Shown: piece by piece, positions 6,698 through 15,508 of the stretch | How the letters are laid out: each line of letters starts with the position of its first letter | Position numbering within the stretch: the stretch's first letter is position 1 | DNA from: CAYSAQ01 sp964429235 | Lineage (GTDB): Bacteria; Margulisbacteria; Riflemargulisbacteria; GWF2-35-9; DYQY01 | NCBI GenBank assembly: GCA_964429235.1 | Contig: CAYSAQ010000017.1 | Span: 1 to 30,006 of the forward strand | Length of the DNA stretch: 30,006 nt | Direction of reading: 5' to 3' | Program-made: the position numbers and the translations under genes | Notes under the pieces: model-generated | Database searches by the model: none | Seen by the model: only the letters and a program-made list of their open reading frames with translations | What the model was told of the DNA's origin: nothing

Positions 6698-7660
6698 TTA
6701 AGCCTCTTTTATTTTACCAAGTGCCCTAAATCTGTTGTATCTTTGTTCTAGAAGTTTCTCATCTGAATACTTTTCGTATTTAGTAAGTTCTTTTTTTAGA
6801 AAGCTTCTGAATTTAGTGAATACTTTTTTATGGTTTGTATGAGCGCCTTCTAATGGTTCTTCAATAATAGCGTCAACAATGCCTAGTTCTTTTAGTTTAG
6901 CGCTTACAATGCCTAGATTGTGAGCTGCTGTTGGTGCCATTCCAGCATCACGCCAAAGAATAGCAGCACATCCTTCAGGAGAAATGACTGAGTATATAGA
7001 GTAATTTAGCATAGCTACAGTATTACCAATAGCAATACCAAGTGCTCCACCACTCCCACCTTCACCAATAACAATAGAAATAATAGGAACTGTAATTCCC
7101 ATCATTTCTCGTAAGTTCATGGCAATAGCTTCGGCAACTCCTCTTTCTTCACTACCAAGCCCTGGATAAGCGCCTTGAGTATCGATAAGAGTTACTATAG
7201 GAATATCAAATTTTTCTGCTAAACGCATAAGCCTAAGTGCTTTTCTATAACCTTCTGGTTGAGGCATAGCAAAGTTTCTATAAATCTTTTCTTTTGTAGT
7301 TTTTCCTCTTTGTTGACCAATAATCATTACCGGTTTACCTTCGAATTTAGCAAAACCACCAATCATTGCATGGTCGTCAGCGAATACTCTGTCTCCATGA
7401 AGCTCAACGAAATCTTCAAAAACATTTGCAATATAATCGCTAGTAATAGGTCTCTCAGGATGTCTTGATAATTTAACTACTTGGATAGGTTCTAGATTTT
7501 CGTATATTTTTTGTTTAAGCTTTTCTGCTTTATTCTTTAAGTTTTCAATATCAGAAGTCATATCTAAATTATCTGCATTAGATAATTCTTTTAACTCTTC
7601 AATCTTTTCATATAGTTGAATAATTGGTTTCTCAAAATCTAGATAATTTTTAGGTGCCAT
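6698..7660 (-). CDS. accA: Acetyl-CoA carboxylase carboxyltransferase subunit alpha
   Basis: A 320-residue protein, the usual length of AccA. It has the N-terminal coiled-coil region (LDFEKPIIQLYEKIEELKEL), the crotonase-like core with YRKALRLMRLAEKFDIPIV, DTQGAYPG, the EERG helix and GEGGSGGALGIA. With AccD it transfers carboxyl from carboxybiotin to acetyl-CoA to make malonyl-CoA, the first step of fatty-acid synthesis. Its ATG overlaps the accD stop at 7660. The biotin carrier and carboxylase genes (accB, accC) are not in the window. Confidence 0.97.
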   Translation of the reverse strand: MAPKNYLDFEKPIIQLYEKIEELKELSNADNLDMTSDIENLKNKAEKLKQKIYENLEPIQVVKLSRHPERPITSDYIANVFEDFVELHGDRVFADDHAMIGGFAKFEGKPVMIIGQQRGKTTKEKIYRNFAMPQPEGYRKALRLMRLAEKFDIPIVTLIDTQGAYPGLGSEERGVAEAIAMNLREMMGITVPIISIVIGEGGSGGALGIAIGNTVAMLNYSIYSVISPEGCAAILWRDAGMAPTAAHNLGIVSAKLKELGIVDAIIEEPLEGAHTNHKKVFTKFRSFLKKELTKYEKYSDEKLLEQRYNRFRALGKIKEA

Positions 7661-8529
7661 TATTTTTTCTCCAATTTATAAAAGTTTGTCATTTCAACTA
7701 TGTTACCTATAAAATTTTTCATCTCATGTCTAGTTACAATGTGGTCAATCATTCCATGTTCCTGTAAATATTCACTTCGTTGAAAGTTCTTTGGTAATTT
7801 TTGTTTAATTGTTTGTTCAATAACTCTTGGTCCAGCAAAACCGATAAGCGCTTTTGGCTCGGTTATATTTAAGTCGCCAAGCATAGCAAAAGATGCTGTA
7901 GTTCCACCAGTAGTTGGGTCTAGCATTACTGATATGAATAGTAACTTCTTTGTTTTATGTCTATATAAAGCAGCTGAAGTCTTTGCCATCTGCATTAATG
8001 AGTTCATTCCCTCTTGCATTCTAGCTCCACCAGAAGAAGACATTATAATTGCAGGCAAGCCTTTTTTAGTAGCAAGTTCGATAAGCCTTGTTATCTTTTC
8101 ACCAACAACAGAGCCCATGCTCCCACCCATATAACCAAAATCCATAATTGCTATAGCTACTTTGCTGCCATTAATCTTTGCTTCACCTGTTATGATTGCA
8201 TCATTCATGCCCGTTTTCTTTTTAGCGGCAACGATACGTTCTTTATATGGTTTTATGTCACAGAAATTAAGGGAGTCAAATGGTTCTAAGTCTTGGTTGA
8301 TTTCTTTAAAAGAACCTTTATCAACAGTTATATCTAAACGCTCTTTGCTTGTTAATCTGAAATGGTGAGAACATTTAGGACAGACCTTTTGGTTCTGTTC
8401 AAAATCTTTACTATAAAGCACATCGCCACAAGAAATACATTTAATCCAAAGATTACCAGGTATATCTAGCTTTGAAGCTTTTACTGTGCTTTCACTATTC
8501 TTTTTTGCAAACCAATCTAATATCGACAT
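7660..8529 (-). CDS. accD: Acetyl-CoA carboxylase carboxyltransferase subunit beta
   Basis: A 289-residue protein. The N-terminal zinc ribbon has Cys31, Cys34, Cys50 and Cys53 (CISC...CPKC), followed by the crotonase-type core with SSSGGARMQEG and DPTTGGTTASFAMLGD. It pairs with AccA in the carboxyltransferase half of acetyl-CoA carboxylase. It is the first gene of the minus-strand unit reaching to DUF368. No Shine-Dalgarno sequence precedes the ATG at 8529, and a promoter -10 element ends only 8 bases upstream, which implies a leaderless or nearly leaderless message. Confidence 0.97.
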   Translation of the reverse strand: MSILDWFAKKNSESTVKASKLDIPGNLWIKCISCGDVLYSKDFEQNQKVCPKCSHHFRLTSKERLDITVDKGSFKEINQDLEPFDSLNFCDIKPYKERIVAAKKKTGMNDAIITGEAKINGSKVAIAIMDFGYMGGSMGSVVGEKITRLIELATKKGLPAIIMSSSGGARMQEGMNSLMQMAKTSAALYRHKTKKLLFISVMLDPTTGGTTASFAMLGDLNITEPKALIGFAGPRVIEQTIKQKLPKNFQRSEYLQEHGMIDHIVTRHEMKNFIGNIVEMTNFYKLEKK

Positions 8530-8537
8530 CGAGCAAT

Positions 8538-8567
8538 ATGATATAACAAAAATGTGCGCTATGTCAA
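8538..8567 (-). promoter_or_regulatory. Sigma-70-type promoter of the accD unit
   Basis: On the minus strand, TTGACA (8562-8567) is followed after 18 bases by TATCAT (8538-8543); TATATC with a 16-base spacer is an alternative -10. A start of transcription about 7 bases further would fall at 8530-8531, next to the accD ATG (8529). Confidence 0.65.
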
Positions 8568-8615
8568 AATTATTTTCACCTTTAATATGGCATATAATTT
8601 GGCTAATATAATTAG

Positions 8616-8647
8616 TAGTTCAATGGTTCATTAGTTCAATGGTTCAT
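8616..8647 (+). repeat. Two direct 16-bp repeats
   Basis: TAGTTCAATGGTTCAT occurs twice in immediate tandem between the divergent accD and giant-protein genes, followed by a few bases of a third copy. It could be a regulator binding site or simple slippage; nothing in the sequence decides. Confidence 0.8.
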
Positions 8648-8701
8648 TGGATATAAAAATAATGGGGATCTTTTTTCTAAGACAAATGTCAAAAGATAAT
8701 A

Positions 8702-11700
8702 ATGTTGAATATGAGAATATATAAATTAATAAAAGTATTATTACTAGTTATCCTTATGGGGACTGCTTTTGCGCAATTAAGTGTTGTAGATACTCTGTCA
8801 TCTTCTTTACGTCCAGATGTATTGCCTATTGGTGCCGAAGATATTGTTATTTATAGGCTAGTTGTAAGTAGTGATGCTGCTGGTAAGTGGGATGAATTAA
8901 CATTAACTGTTGATGGATTAACTGTAGATACTGATCAATTTTATGTAAAAGTTTATCAAGATAAAGATGATGACTCAGTTTTAGATGCCGATGATGGTGC
9001 TTATATAAACAATGTAGCGGGTGATGTTTATAATGCTAATGAAATAATAATAGATGTTGAACAATACTTTAATGCTAGTCCGAGTTCTGCTTATTTTATT
9101 GTAATAGATGTAAAAGATACTGCTAATATCACTTCTGTATTAAATATTAAGCCAACTGAATTTGTTGATGGTGATGCGGCAATAGCAACTATTAGCAGCA
9201 ATGTTGTGGCAAGATCGTTTTCTTTAGCTAGGCTATATTCCGATATTCAAACAAGCACAACAATGAACTATTTTGTAGGAGATGGTGAGCTTGAGTTGTT
9301 TAATGTTGATCTAAGGTTGAGTGGGGATACTATATGTTTTGTAACTTTTGATTTTGATGTTAATTACGCTAATGCTGGTGAAGGTATTGGTGAAATACGC
9401 ATATATAGAGTCTTTGATGGACAACTATTGGTTGCTACAGAGTTAGAGGCATTAGATAACTTAATAATTGGCATCCCAAATGATGATAATGATAGTTTGG
9501 TGATAACAACTACGAAAAGTTTTTCTATACGTTACTTCTATGATGATTATGCCAATACAGGCATAAGTTTTGATATTAAAATTAACGAGATTGTTGGTGC
9601 GGAGAAAGCCAATAATGCAAAAGGTTATCCGTATTATGTTCTAGAAGATTTTGAAACGAAGAATATAGAAGTTTCCGGGATATACCCATTTGTTACTACT
9701 ATATTTCCAGCTGATGATAACTATATAGGTGGGGAACTGCCAGTGTTTAGAATTGAGGCTTATTCATATTTTGTAGATGTAACAATAAATACCATTGAAC
9801 TGATGGCAACAGGAGATTTTGGATTTAGCAACACTGCTTCTGGTGATGTTATTCTACAGGTATTGGTCTATGAGGATAAAGGAGTTGTTGGAACTTTTGA
9901 AGATGATGTCGATGAGAGTATCCTTACTGTTTCAGTGGGAGATTACGATATTATTGATGTGGATACAGTTAGGATAACCGTAGACAAGGCTGTAGAGGAT
10001 TTTCATAGTTCTGATACTGGGGTTAATCTTATCATTACTTATGTGCTGACAGATAATATCATTGAATCTCAGCAATTAAGAACAAAGGTTCCTAACATAT
10101 CTTACTTATATGGCACAACATTGCATTTGCTTGATCCATTATTTGAAGATGATGCTTATAATAATTTTGAAACTTCTCAAATCGGTCTAGTTCGTATGGA
10201 TGGATATTATGTAACATCTGATTATGATTTCATTTTCCCTAGAGGAGGAATGGCACATCAAATAGCATATTTTGATTTTTCATATGAAGGTGTTACTACA
10301 TTTGACTCACAGGTTTATGTAGATGAGTTTATTTTTAGAAATAATAGCAGCTTGTCTGTAGACGGTTTAGAGTTTTATCTAATAAGGGATGTTAATACCA
10401 ATAATATTATAGAAGAAAGTGACCTTCCAGTAATAGCAAACGAAAGGTTGATACATTATTACGATGACGTTAATAAAATAATTACTCTTGATAATATTAG
10501 AATAGGATTAGAGCTAAATGCTGATTCTGAGGCCTATTTTGTTATGTTAACTATACCTGCTTCCGCCAATTATGGTGATTCAGTAATAGATTTAGAGATA
10601 GTTGAAGTGAATTATTTCAATAGGCAGGTTTCGGAAGATACTCGTAGCCAAGTAGTAGCAACCCCAACACTTGAAGATGAGACAATAACGATTTCAGTAT
10701 CAGGGCTAGATATGGTTTATGAGAAAAGAGGATTTTCACTTCCATTTAGAAAGCAAGATAGTTTTATAATTGCTACATTTTCATTAATTTCTTTTGAAGA
10801 GTTTTCTACAACTGTCGATTTTGATATTGAGATAGAAACAGACTATGAGTATGCACTTGGTACAATGAATCTAATAAAAACTTATTCTGGTGACCCTCAA
10901 AGTAATGAGCACAATATCTTAACTAGCAGTGTAGAAAATAATATATATTCTTTTTCTGATAATTATTCTGACCCTGCTTTTGAGTATCTGGGAATAACTA
11001 GAGACTATGTTTTGTATTTTTATCCTGACGATACGGTAGATGCTGGTATTACCTTTGATGTTTTTATTAAGAATATTCAAGGAAAGGGATATTGGACAGA
11101 CTATATAATCCCTTGTCTTAGTGAGTTTATTACAGTTAATTTGGGCTTATCTGGCTTAAAAACAACTATAGATGCACTGGTGGTAGAAGGAATGTTTATA
11201 GAGAATATGGAAGTGCCAGTTTTCAAAGTTGAATATATGGCTATGTATGATGATGTTACTTTTAATGCTGTTCAAGTAGTGATTAGTAACAGTTCGTTTT
11301 TATATACTTCAAAGTTAGTTATGGATAGAGTAAAAATTGCATCTATTTATACTGATGATAATGATAATAGTGTTTGGGATCAGGACGACACGATGTTCGT
11401 ACAATACCAGATGGATAATAATGAACTAACAGAGTTGTATCTAACCATTAATCAGTTAGCAGTAAGTGGCTCTAGTAATACTCCATTGTTTATATTGTAT
11501 ACACTGGCAACTTCAGGAGATATTGATGACGATACTCTTGTTCTTAGTAAAGTGGACACATCTTACTATACTCATGCTGGAGACTTGGTAGCCATAGAAG
11601 CTGAAGAGAATACGATGAAGACTATTACCTTAAGTCCTGTAAGTCTGATATTTACTCCCGGAGATGATTTATTATTATCTTCTAATATAGAAGGTGCATA

Positions 11701-13210
11701 TGATGTGCCAGTTATTAGCTTTAAACTAAGAAGTGTTGGAAGCGACATAGCTAGTTACAATATTGTTTTAGAAACTAATAGAGATTTATATCTAAATAGT
11801 GATTTGGGTATAAAGCTAGTAAAGCTGGTAGAAGATACAGATAAAAGCAACACATTCACATCTGTAGATATTGTGATGGATACGATTACAGACTTTTCCG
11901 ATAAAGGAAGAAAGTTAACCTTAAACATACAGAATGTTGAGTCTAGAATAGTGCTGGGTGATCCTTATGGGGCTTCTTATCTCATTTTGTATGAGTTAGG
12001 ACAGAGCATGAGAGATAATCTAAATATAGGCGATGAAACGATTATTAGACCACAAGTATACCCAGAGAATATTTCTGGTGGAATAAAAACTGCAGGTATT
12101 ATGCCCTATCCTAGGAATGAGCGATATATGATGTTTGCAGATAATGATATTCAAGTTGAACTTCTTTCTTTAACTCCTAATAATTGGGTATCTGGTGATT
12201 TGAGTATTTCATTAAGGTTAAGCAATGCATTCACTCAGGATGTAATAATTAATAGTGTATATCCTCAGTTTTATAAAGATGGTATCGCAAGCCTAAATGT
12301 TACTTATCTATACAATATTGCTACTACTATTACTTATCCATTTGTTATTAGTGCGGCATCGGTAGTTGATGTTGCTTATGTTATTTCAGCAGATCAGCAG
12401 TTTGAGAATAGTCGATTGTTTTTAGACGCCTTAGTTGAATATCAGTATAATTCACAGAATATTAGAATGCAGCGCAGTAATATCTCTGGCTGGGAGCGAT
12501 TGATTACTGCAGATAAGTCATTTGATGTGGATTTGCCTGAGAATAGTATCTTTTATTTAGATTATCCAGATTATATAGATAATATTATGCGTTCTGCTAG
12601 TGGGCTGAGTTTTAAAAATGGAGATATTATTGGTAATGATGATTATTTATTAATTACGTTAAAGGAAGTTCTTACTAATTTAGATACAGATAGACTTATG
12701 ATTGTCGCAGATGGAGTTACCGTTGATATGCAATCATCTGAGCCAAACTATATCTATGATGCACAAAATAAGGTTATACGTGTTGGGAAGTTTGCGAAAG
12801 GCATCCATGAGTTGAAATGCTATCTATATGATAATGCCGGCAATCAATACCCTGTTACAGAGCTTAGCTTTTCTGTTTATGATCCCAATAATTTTTATAT
12901 TAAGGATTTATTAACATATCCATCTATGAAAACAAGAGCTACTTTTGCTGCAACACCTATGAAGATTGGATTTCAATTAAGCAAATCTTGCATAGTGAAA
13001 TTATATTTATTCAATTCTCGAGGCGAGAAGGTCTGGACTAATAGCTATACTGCTAATTTGGCTAATGACTATTATCAACTATTGGATTTTGATGGCGTTT
13101 TAGACAGTGGAAAGCTTATTTCTGAGGGAATGTATATTTTGAAGGCAATTATTGTTGATAATGGGGAGCTCGGTGATGCGAAGATTACTACTAAGTTTAT
13201 TATTAAGTAG
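8702..13210 (+). CDS. Giant secreted repeat protein with FlgD/T9SS-like C-terminal domain
   Basis: A 1502-residue protein with a signal peptide (basic MLNMRIYKLIK, hydrophobic core, cleavage near AFA-Q at 24-25). The mature part reads as about eight diverged beta-rich modules of roughly 140-180 residues. Most contain a segment like 'xVY-x-D-x-D-x-D' and an acidic 'YxxD' strand. Two have clear EF-hand/dockerin-like acidic loops: DKDDDSVLDADD near residue 85 and DDNDNSVWDQDD near residue 884, suggesting calcium binding. The last about 90 residues (KIGFQLSKSCIVKLYLFNSRGEKVW, then SEGMYILKAI and TTKFIIK) resemble FlgD-type Ig or type IX secretion C-terminal domains. It overlaps the next gene by 35 bases. 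No enzyme motif was seen. The name is structural only; the role (adhesin, surface layer or cargo) is inference. Confidence 0.75.
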   Translation: MLNMRIYKLIKVLLLVILMGTAFAQLSVVDTLSSSLRPDVLPIGAEDIVIYRLVVSSDAAGKWDELTLTVDGLTVDTDQFYVKVYQDKDDDSVLDADDGAYINNVAGDVYNANEIIIDVEQYFNASPSSAYFIVIDVKDTANITSVLNIKPTEFVDGDAAIATISSNVVARSFSLARLYSDIQTSTTMNYFVGDGELELFNVDLRLSGDTICFVTFDFDVNYANAGEGIGEIRIYRVFDGQLLVATELEALDNLIIGIPNDDNDSLVITTTKSFSIRYFYDDYANTGISFDIKINEIVGAEKANNAKGYPYYVLEDFETKNIEVSGIYPFVTTIFPADDNYIGGELPVFRIEAYSYFVDVTINTIELMATGDFGFSNTASGDVILQVLVYEDKGVVGTFEDDVDESILTVSVGDYDIIDVDTVRITVDKAVEDFHSSDTGVNLIITYVLTDNIIESQQLRTKVPNISYLYGTTLHLLDPLFEDDAYNNFETSQIGLVRMDGYYVTSDYDFIFPRGGMAHQIAYFDFSYEGVTTFDSQVYVDEFIFRNNSSLSVDGLEFYLIRDVNTNNIIEESDLPVIANERLIHYYDDVNKIITLDNIRIGLELNADSEAYFVMLTIPASANYGDSVIDLEIVEVNYFNRQVSEDTRSQVVATPTLEDETITISVSGLDMVYEKRGFSLPFRKQDSFIIATFSLISFEEFSTTVDFDIEIETDYEYALGTMNLIKTYSGDPQSNEHNILTSSVENNIYSFSDNYSDPAFEYLGITRDYVLYFYPDDTVDAGITFDVFIKNIQGKGYWTDYIIPCLSEFITVNLGLSGLKTTIDALVVEGMFIENMEVPVFKVEYMAMYDDVTFNAVQVVISNSSFLYTSKLVMDRVKIASIYTDDNDNSVWDQDDTMFVQYQMDNNELTELYLTINQLAVSGSSNTPLFILYTLATSGDIDDDTLVLSKVDTSYYTHAGDLVAIEAEENTMKTITLSPVSLIFTPGDDLLLSSNIEGAYDVPVISFKLRSVGSDIASYNIVLETNRDLYLNSDLGIKLVKLVEDTDKSNTFTSVDIVMDTITDFSDKGRKLTLNIQNVESRIVLGDPYGASYLILYELGQSMRDNLNIGDETIIRPQVYPENISGGIKTAGIMPYPRNERYMMFADNDIQVELLSLTPNNWVSGDLSISLRLSNAFTQDVIINSVYPQFYKDGIASLNVTYLYNIATTITYPFVISAASVVDVAYVISADQQFENSRLFLDALVEYQYNSQNIRMQRSNISGWERLITADKSFDVDLPENSIFYLDYPDYIDNIMRSASGLSFKNGDIIGNDDYLLITLKEVLTNLDTDRLMIVADGVTVDMQSSEPNYIYDAQNKVIRVGKFAKGIHELKCYLYDNAGNQYPVTELSFSVYDPNNFYIKDLLTYPSMKTRATFAATPMKIGFQLSKSCIVKLYLFNSRGEKVWTNSYTANLANDYYQLLDFDGVLDSGKLISEGMYILKAIIVDNGELGDAKITTKFIIK

Positions 13211-15302
13211 TTTATTTATACCTACCCTTTTTGCAAAGGGCTATGATATATCTAAAGGACTATATCATCCAGAGCTATCGGCAATGGGAAGTGTAGGCGT
13301 TGCTGCATTCTCTGTGCCAAATGCTATCCAGCTAAACCCAGCAAGTATTGCTCATTATAATGGGTGGAACATGTATTGGTATGGAACTAAGTTTGAAAAT
13401 GACTTAGATCATCAGAATATGTCACTATCTTTTAAAATGTTTGATATTGGATTAGGGCTCTCTTATTTACACCAAAGCTTAGACGATATTCCTAATACAG
13501 ATTTAATAAATGATAGAATACGTCAAAATGGATTGTTTTCATCTTCAATCTCTCAATTCCAACTTCATGCTGCAAAGAAATTCACAAATTTACTACTATT
13601 TAAGGAAATAGACTTAGGAGTAACAACAGGATTGCAGCGATATTCCTTTTTGAGTAATCAAGATTTGTTTTTTCGTGCTGGTACTATTTTTGCTTTTGAT
13701 TTATTCCCAGATTTATATTTTGGAGCTTTGCTTAATGATCCATCTGAAACCGAGCTATTTAACTACGGATTACAGTATAAGCAGCCAAAGTATAAACTAT
13801 TTGTGGATAGAAATAATTCAGGAATAGCAGCTGGTGGTGAATATTTGATAAATGATAAGTTGCAGCTAAGAGGAGGAATAGAGCCAGATTATCTAGATGT
13901 AGGGGTTGGTTTGTTTTATGATAGCTTATATTTCTTTGATAATGAGGACATGGGGATAAACTTTGATTATGCACTCAAGGTTCCTGTAGATAAATATCCA
14001 TTTGAGACACAGCATTTATTTTCTATTACTGTTAGGGAGCAAGATAAGCTTCCAGTACCTTTTCTTTATCAGTACCCTCCTTTTGTAAATAAAGATATGG
14101 CAAATGTGGTTGGTTGGTCTATTGCAGATACAATGGTTCAAGTTTTTTATAAAGATATGCTGATAGACCAAGTTAAAACAAATCGACATGGATATTGGGA
14201 AGCTGCGCTTCCACTTATGTCAGAAATTAATGATTATTCTTTTAAAGCTTTTCAAAAAGGACAAAGAAAAGAAAGCAATATGTCTAAGAAATATAGAATT
14301 ATTGTAGATAAAAATGCTCCAGATTTAACCTTTGAAGCTTATGTTTTTGGTAACGAAGTGACTGTAAATATTATTGCTGACGAGATTCTAGGTAAAGACC
14401 CTTATTTTAATGATCAAAAAAGATATGCTTATTTTAATGATACAAAATATACCTTTGAGGCAGAGCTTGCAGACTTTAATAAAGGATTTATAGTAACGTT
14501 AGAAGACAGGGCAAAGAATGAGTCTATTATCGGTTTAAATGATGCCTTTCTGAAAATGTCTTCACCTAAGAGCTCGCTTATAGTTACTTATAAAGATCGC
14601 TATCAATTTATTGGCAAAGCAGATATCTATCATAGTTTAACTGTAAGAAATTCAAGTATCGGGTTTGAGGAAAAAATATCATTAGAAGGCAAAAGAATTA
14701 CTGTGTTTAAGCCAATTGTTCCATTAGAGGTGGGGCTGAATACTATTGAGCTAGAAGATGAAGTAGATAAAGGCAAAGTGCACTATAAGTATTTGATTTA
14801 TAAATTAGCGCATTATAAGGACATAGACGATGCAGATGCGGATTTATTATCTACCTGTCGTGTTCTTCCTAGAAACAGTCTTTTTATGCCTTTAAAGCGT
14901 GTTAGACAGCATGAATTAGTACAATGGGTAGCATCTTTAATGAACATTGAGAGTCCTTTTGCAACTGATGAGCTTTCTGTTAGTGATGCGTATGACATTG
15001 CTGCTGCGGAGAGATGGGTTAATTCTAGAGACGATATGAGGTTAGTGAGTAGAGGTGAAGCTATGGATATAATCGCTAGAGCTTTTGCTTACTCGGTTTA
15101 TGATATTGATAGAGATACAGTGTATTTTGAAAACATTAATAACGATCATCCATATTTGAAAACAATAAACTATTTCGTTAAGAATGGCTTTATTGATAAT
15201 GATAATAAGTTCTATGACCCAGAAATCTTTGTAACTAGACAGGAAATATTAGACTGGTTTAAGACTTCACCTTTATTTATAAGTATAAAGAGCCAGCTAT
15301 AA
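13176..15302 (+). CDS. PorV/UPF0164-like outer-membrane barrel with C-terminal SLH-like repeats
   Basis: A 708-residue protein. A start at 13176 (MRRLLLSLLLSSLF) is chosen over 13152 because it gives a clean signal peptide ending near LFA-K and has GGAG about 9 bases upstream. Residues about 25-290 form a beta-barrel-like part whose opening (LSAMGSVGVAAFSVPNAIQLNPASIA) matches the PorV/PorQ/FadL-like pattern 'GMGGA..A...NPAGLA'. Residues about 295-540 look like Ig-type beta domains. The end has SLH-like repeats: VRQHELVQWVASLMNI, VSRGEAMDIIARAF and YFENINNDHPYLK with GFIDNDNKFYDPEIFVTRQE. The combination suggests an outer-membrane protein that also touches peptidoglycan or a secondary polymer. 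It is translationally coupled to the giant protein by a 35-base overlap. Confidence 0.72.
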   Translation: MRRLLLSLLLSSLFIPTLFAKGYDISKGLYHPELSAMGSVGVAAFSVPNAIQLNPASIAHYNGWNMYWYGTKFENDLDHQNMSLSFKMFDIGLGLSYLHQSLDDIPNTDLINDRIRQNGLFSSSISQFQLHAAKKFTNLLLFKEIDLGVTTGLQRYSFLSNQDLFFRAGTIFAFDLFPDLYFGALLNDPSETELFNYGLQYKQPKYKLFVDRNNSGIAAGGEYLINDKLQLRGGIEPDYLDVGVGLFYDSLYFFDNEDMGINFDYALKVPVDKYPFETQHLFSITVREQDKLPVPFLYQYPPFVNKDMANVVGWSIADTMVQVFYKDMLIDQVKTNRHGYWEAALPLMSEINDYSFKAFQKGQRKESNMSKKYRIIVDKNAPDLTFEAYVFGNEVTVNIIADEILGKDPYFNDQKRYAYFNDTKYTFEAELADFNKGFIVTLEDRAKNESIIGLNDAFLKMSSPKSSLIVTYKDRYQFIGKADIYHSLTVRNSSIGFEEKISLEGKRITVFKPIVPLEVGLNTIELEDEVDKGKVHYKYLIYKLAHYKDIDDADADLLSTCRVLPRNSLFMPLKRVRQHELVQWVASLMNIESPFATDELSVSDAYDIAAAERWVNSRDDMRLVSRGEAMDIIARAFAYSVYDIDRDTVYFENINNDHPYLKTINYFVKNGFIDNDNKFYDPEIFVTRQEILDWFKTSPLFISIKSQL

Positions 15303-15314
15303 AAAAAGCCCCCT

Positions 15315-15414
15315 NNNNNNNNNNNNNNNNNNNNNNNNNNNNNNNNNNNNNNNNNNNNNNNNNNNNNNNNNNNNNNNNNNNNNNNNNNNNNNNNNNNNNN
15401 NNNNNNNNNNNNNN
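15315..15414. other. 100-N scaffold gap with duplicated 55-bp flanks
   Basis: Exactly 100 undetermined bases. The 55 bases before the gap (15260-15314) are repeated exactly after it (15415-15469), so two contigs with overlapping ends were scaffolded without being merged. The second copy, in 15415-15460, repeats the last codons of the barrel gene and is not a second gene. Confidence 0.97.
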
Positions 15415-15462
15415 TAAGACTTCACCTTTATTTATAAGTATAAAGAGCCAGCTATAAAAAAA

Positions 15463-15508
15463 GCCCCCTACGACTACGTCGTTTTCCCCCTTTGATAAAG
15501 GGGGCTAT
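15463..15508 (-). terminator. Structured repeat end / rho-independent terminator (minus strand)
   Basis: On the minus strand: an 8-bp palindrome CCCCCTTT-loop-AAAGGGGG (15486-15504), a mini-hairpin ACGAC/GTCGT with 3-base loop (15470-15482), then GGGGGC followed by a run of seven T (15457-15463). The outer AGCCCCC and GGGGGCT can also pair around the whole. A G/C-rich hairpin with a T-run is a standard terminator for the DUF559 gene, whose stop codon lies in the mini-hairpin loop. Confidence 0.75.

Noticed and set aside
13152..13175. Upstream start for the barrel protein (MLIMGSSV)
   Set aside because: It would spoil the signal peptide by adding a neutral stretch ahead of the basic MRR; the start at 13176 has GGAG at proper distance.
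15415..15469. Second copy of the barrel gene 3' end as a real duplication
   Set aside because: It is exactly 55 bases and abuts a 100-N placeholder, best explained as unmerged contig overlap.
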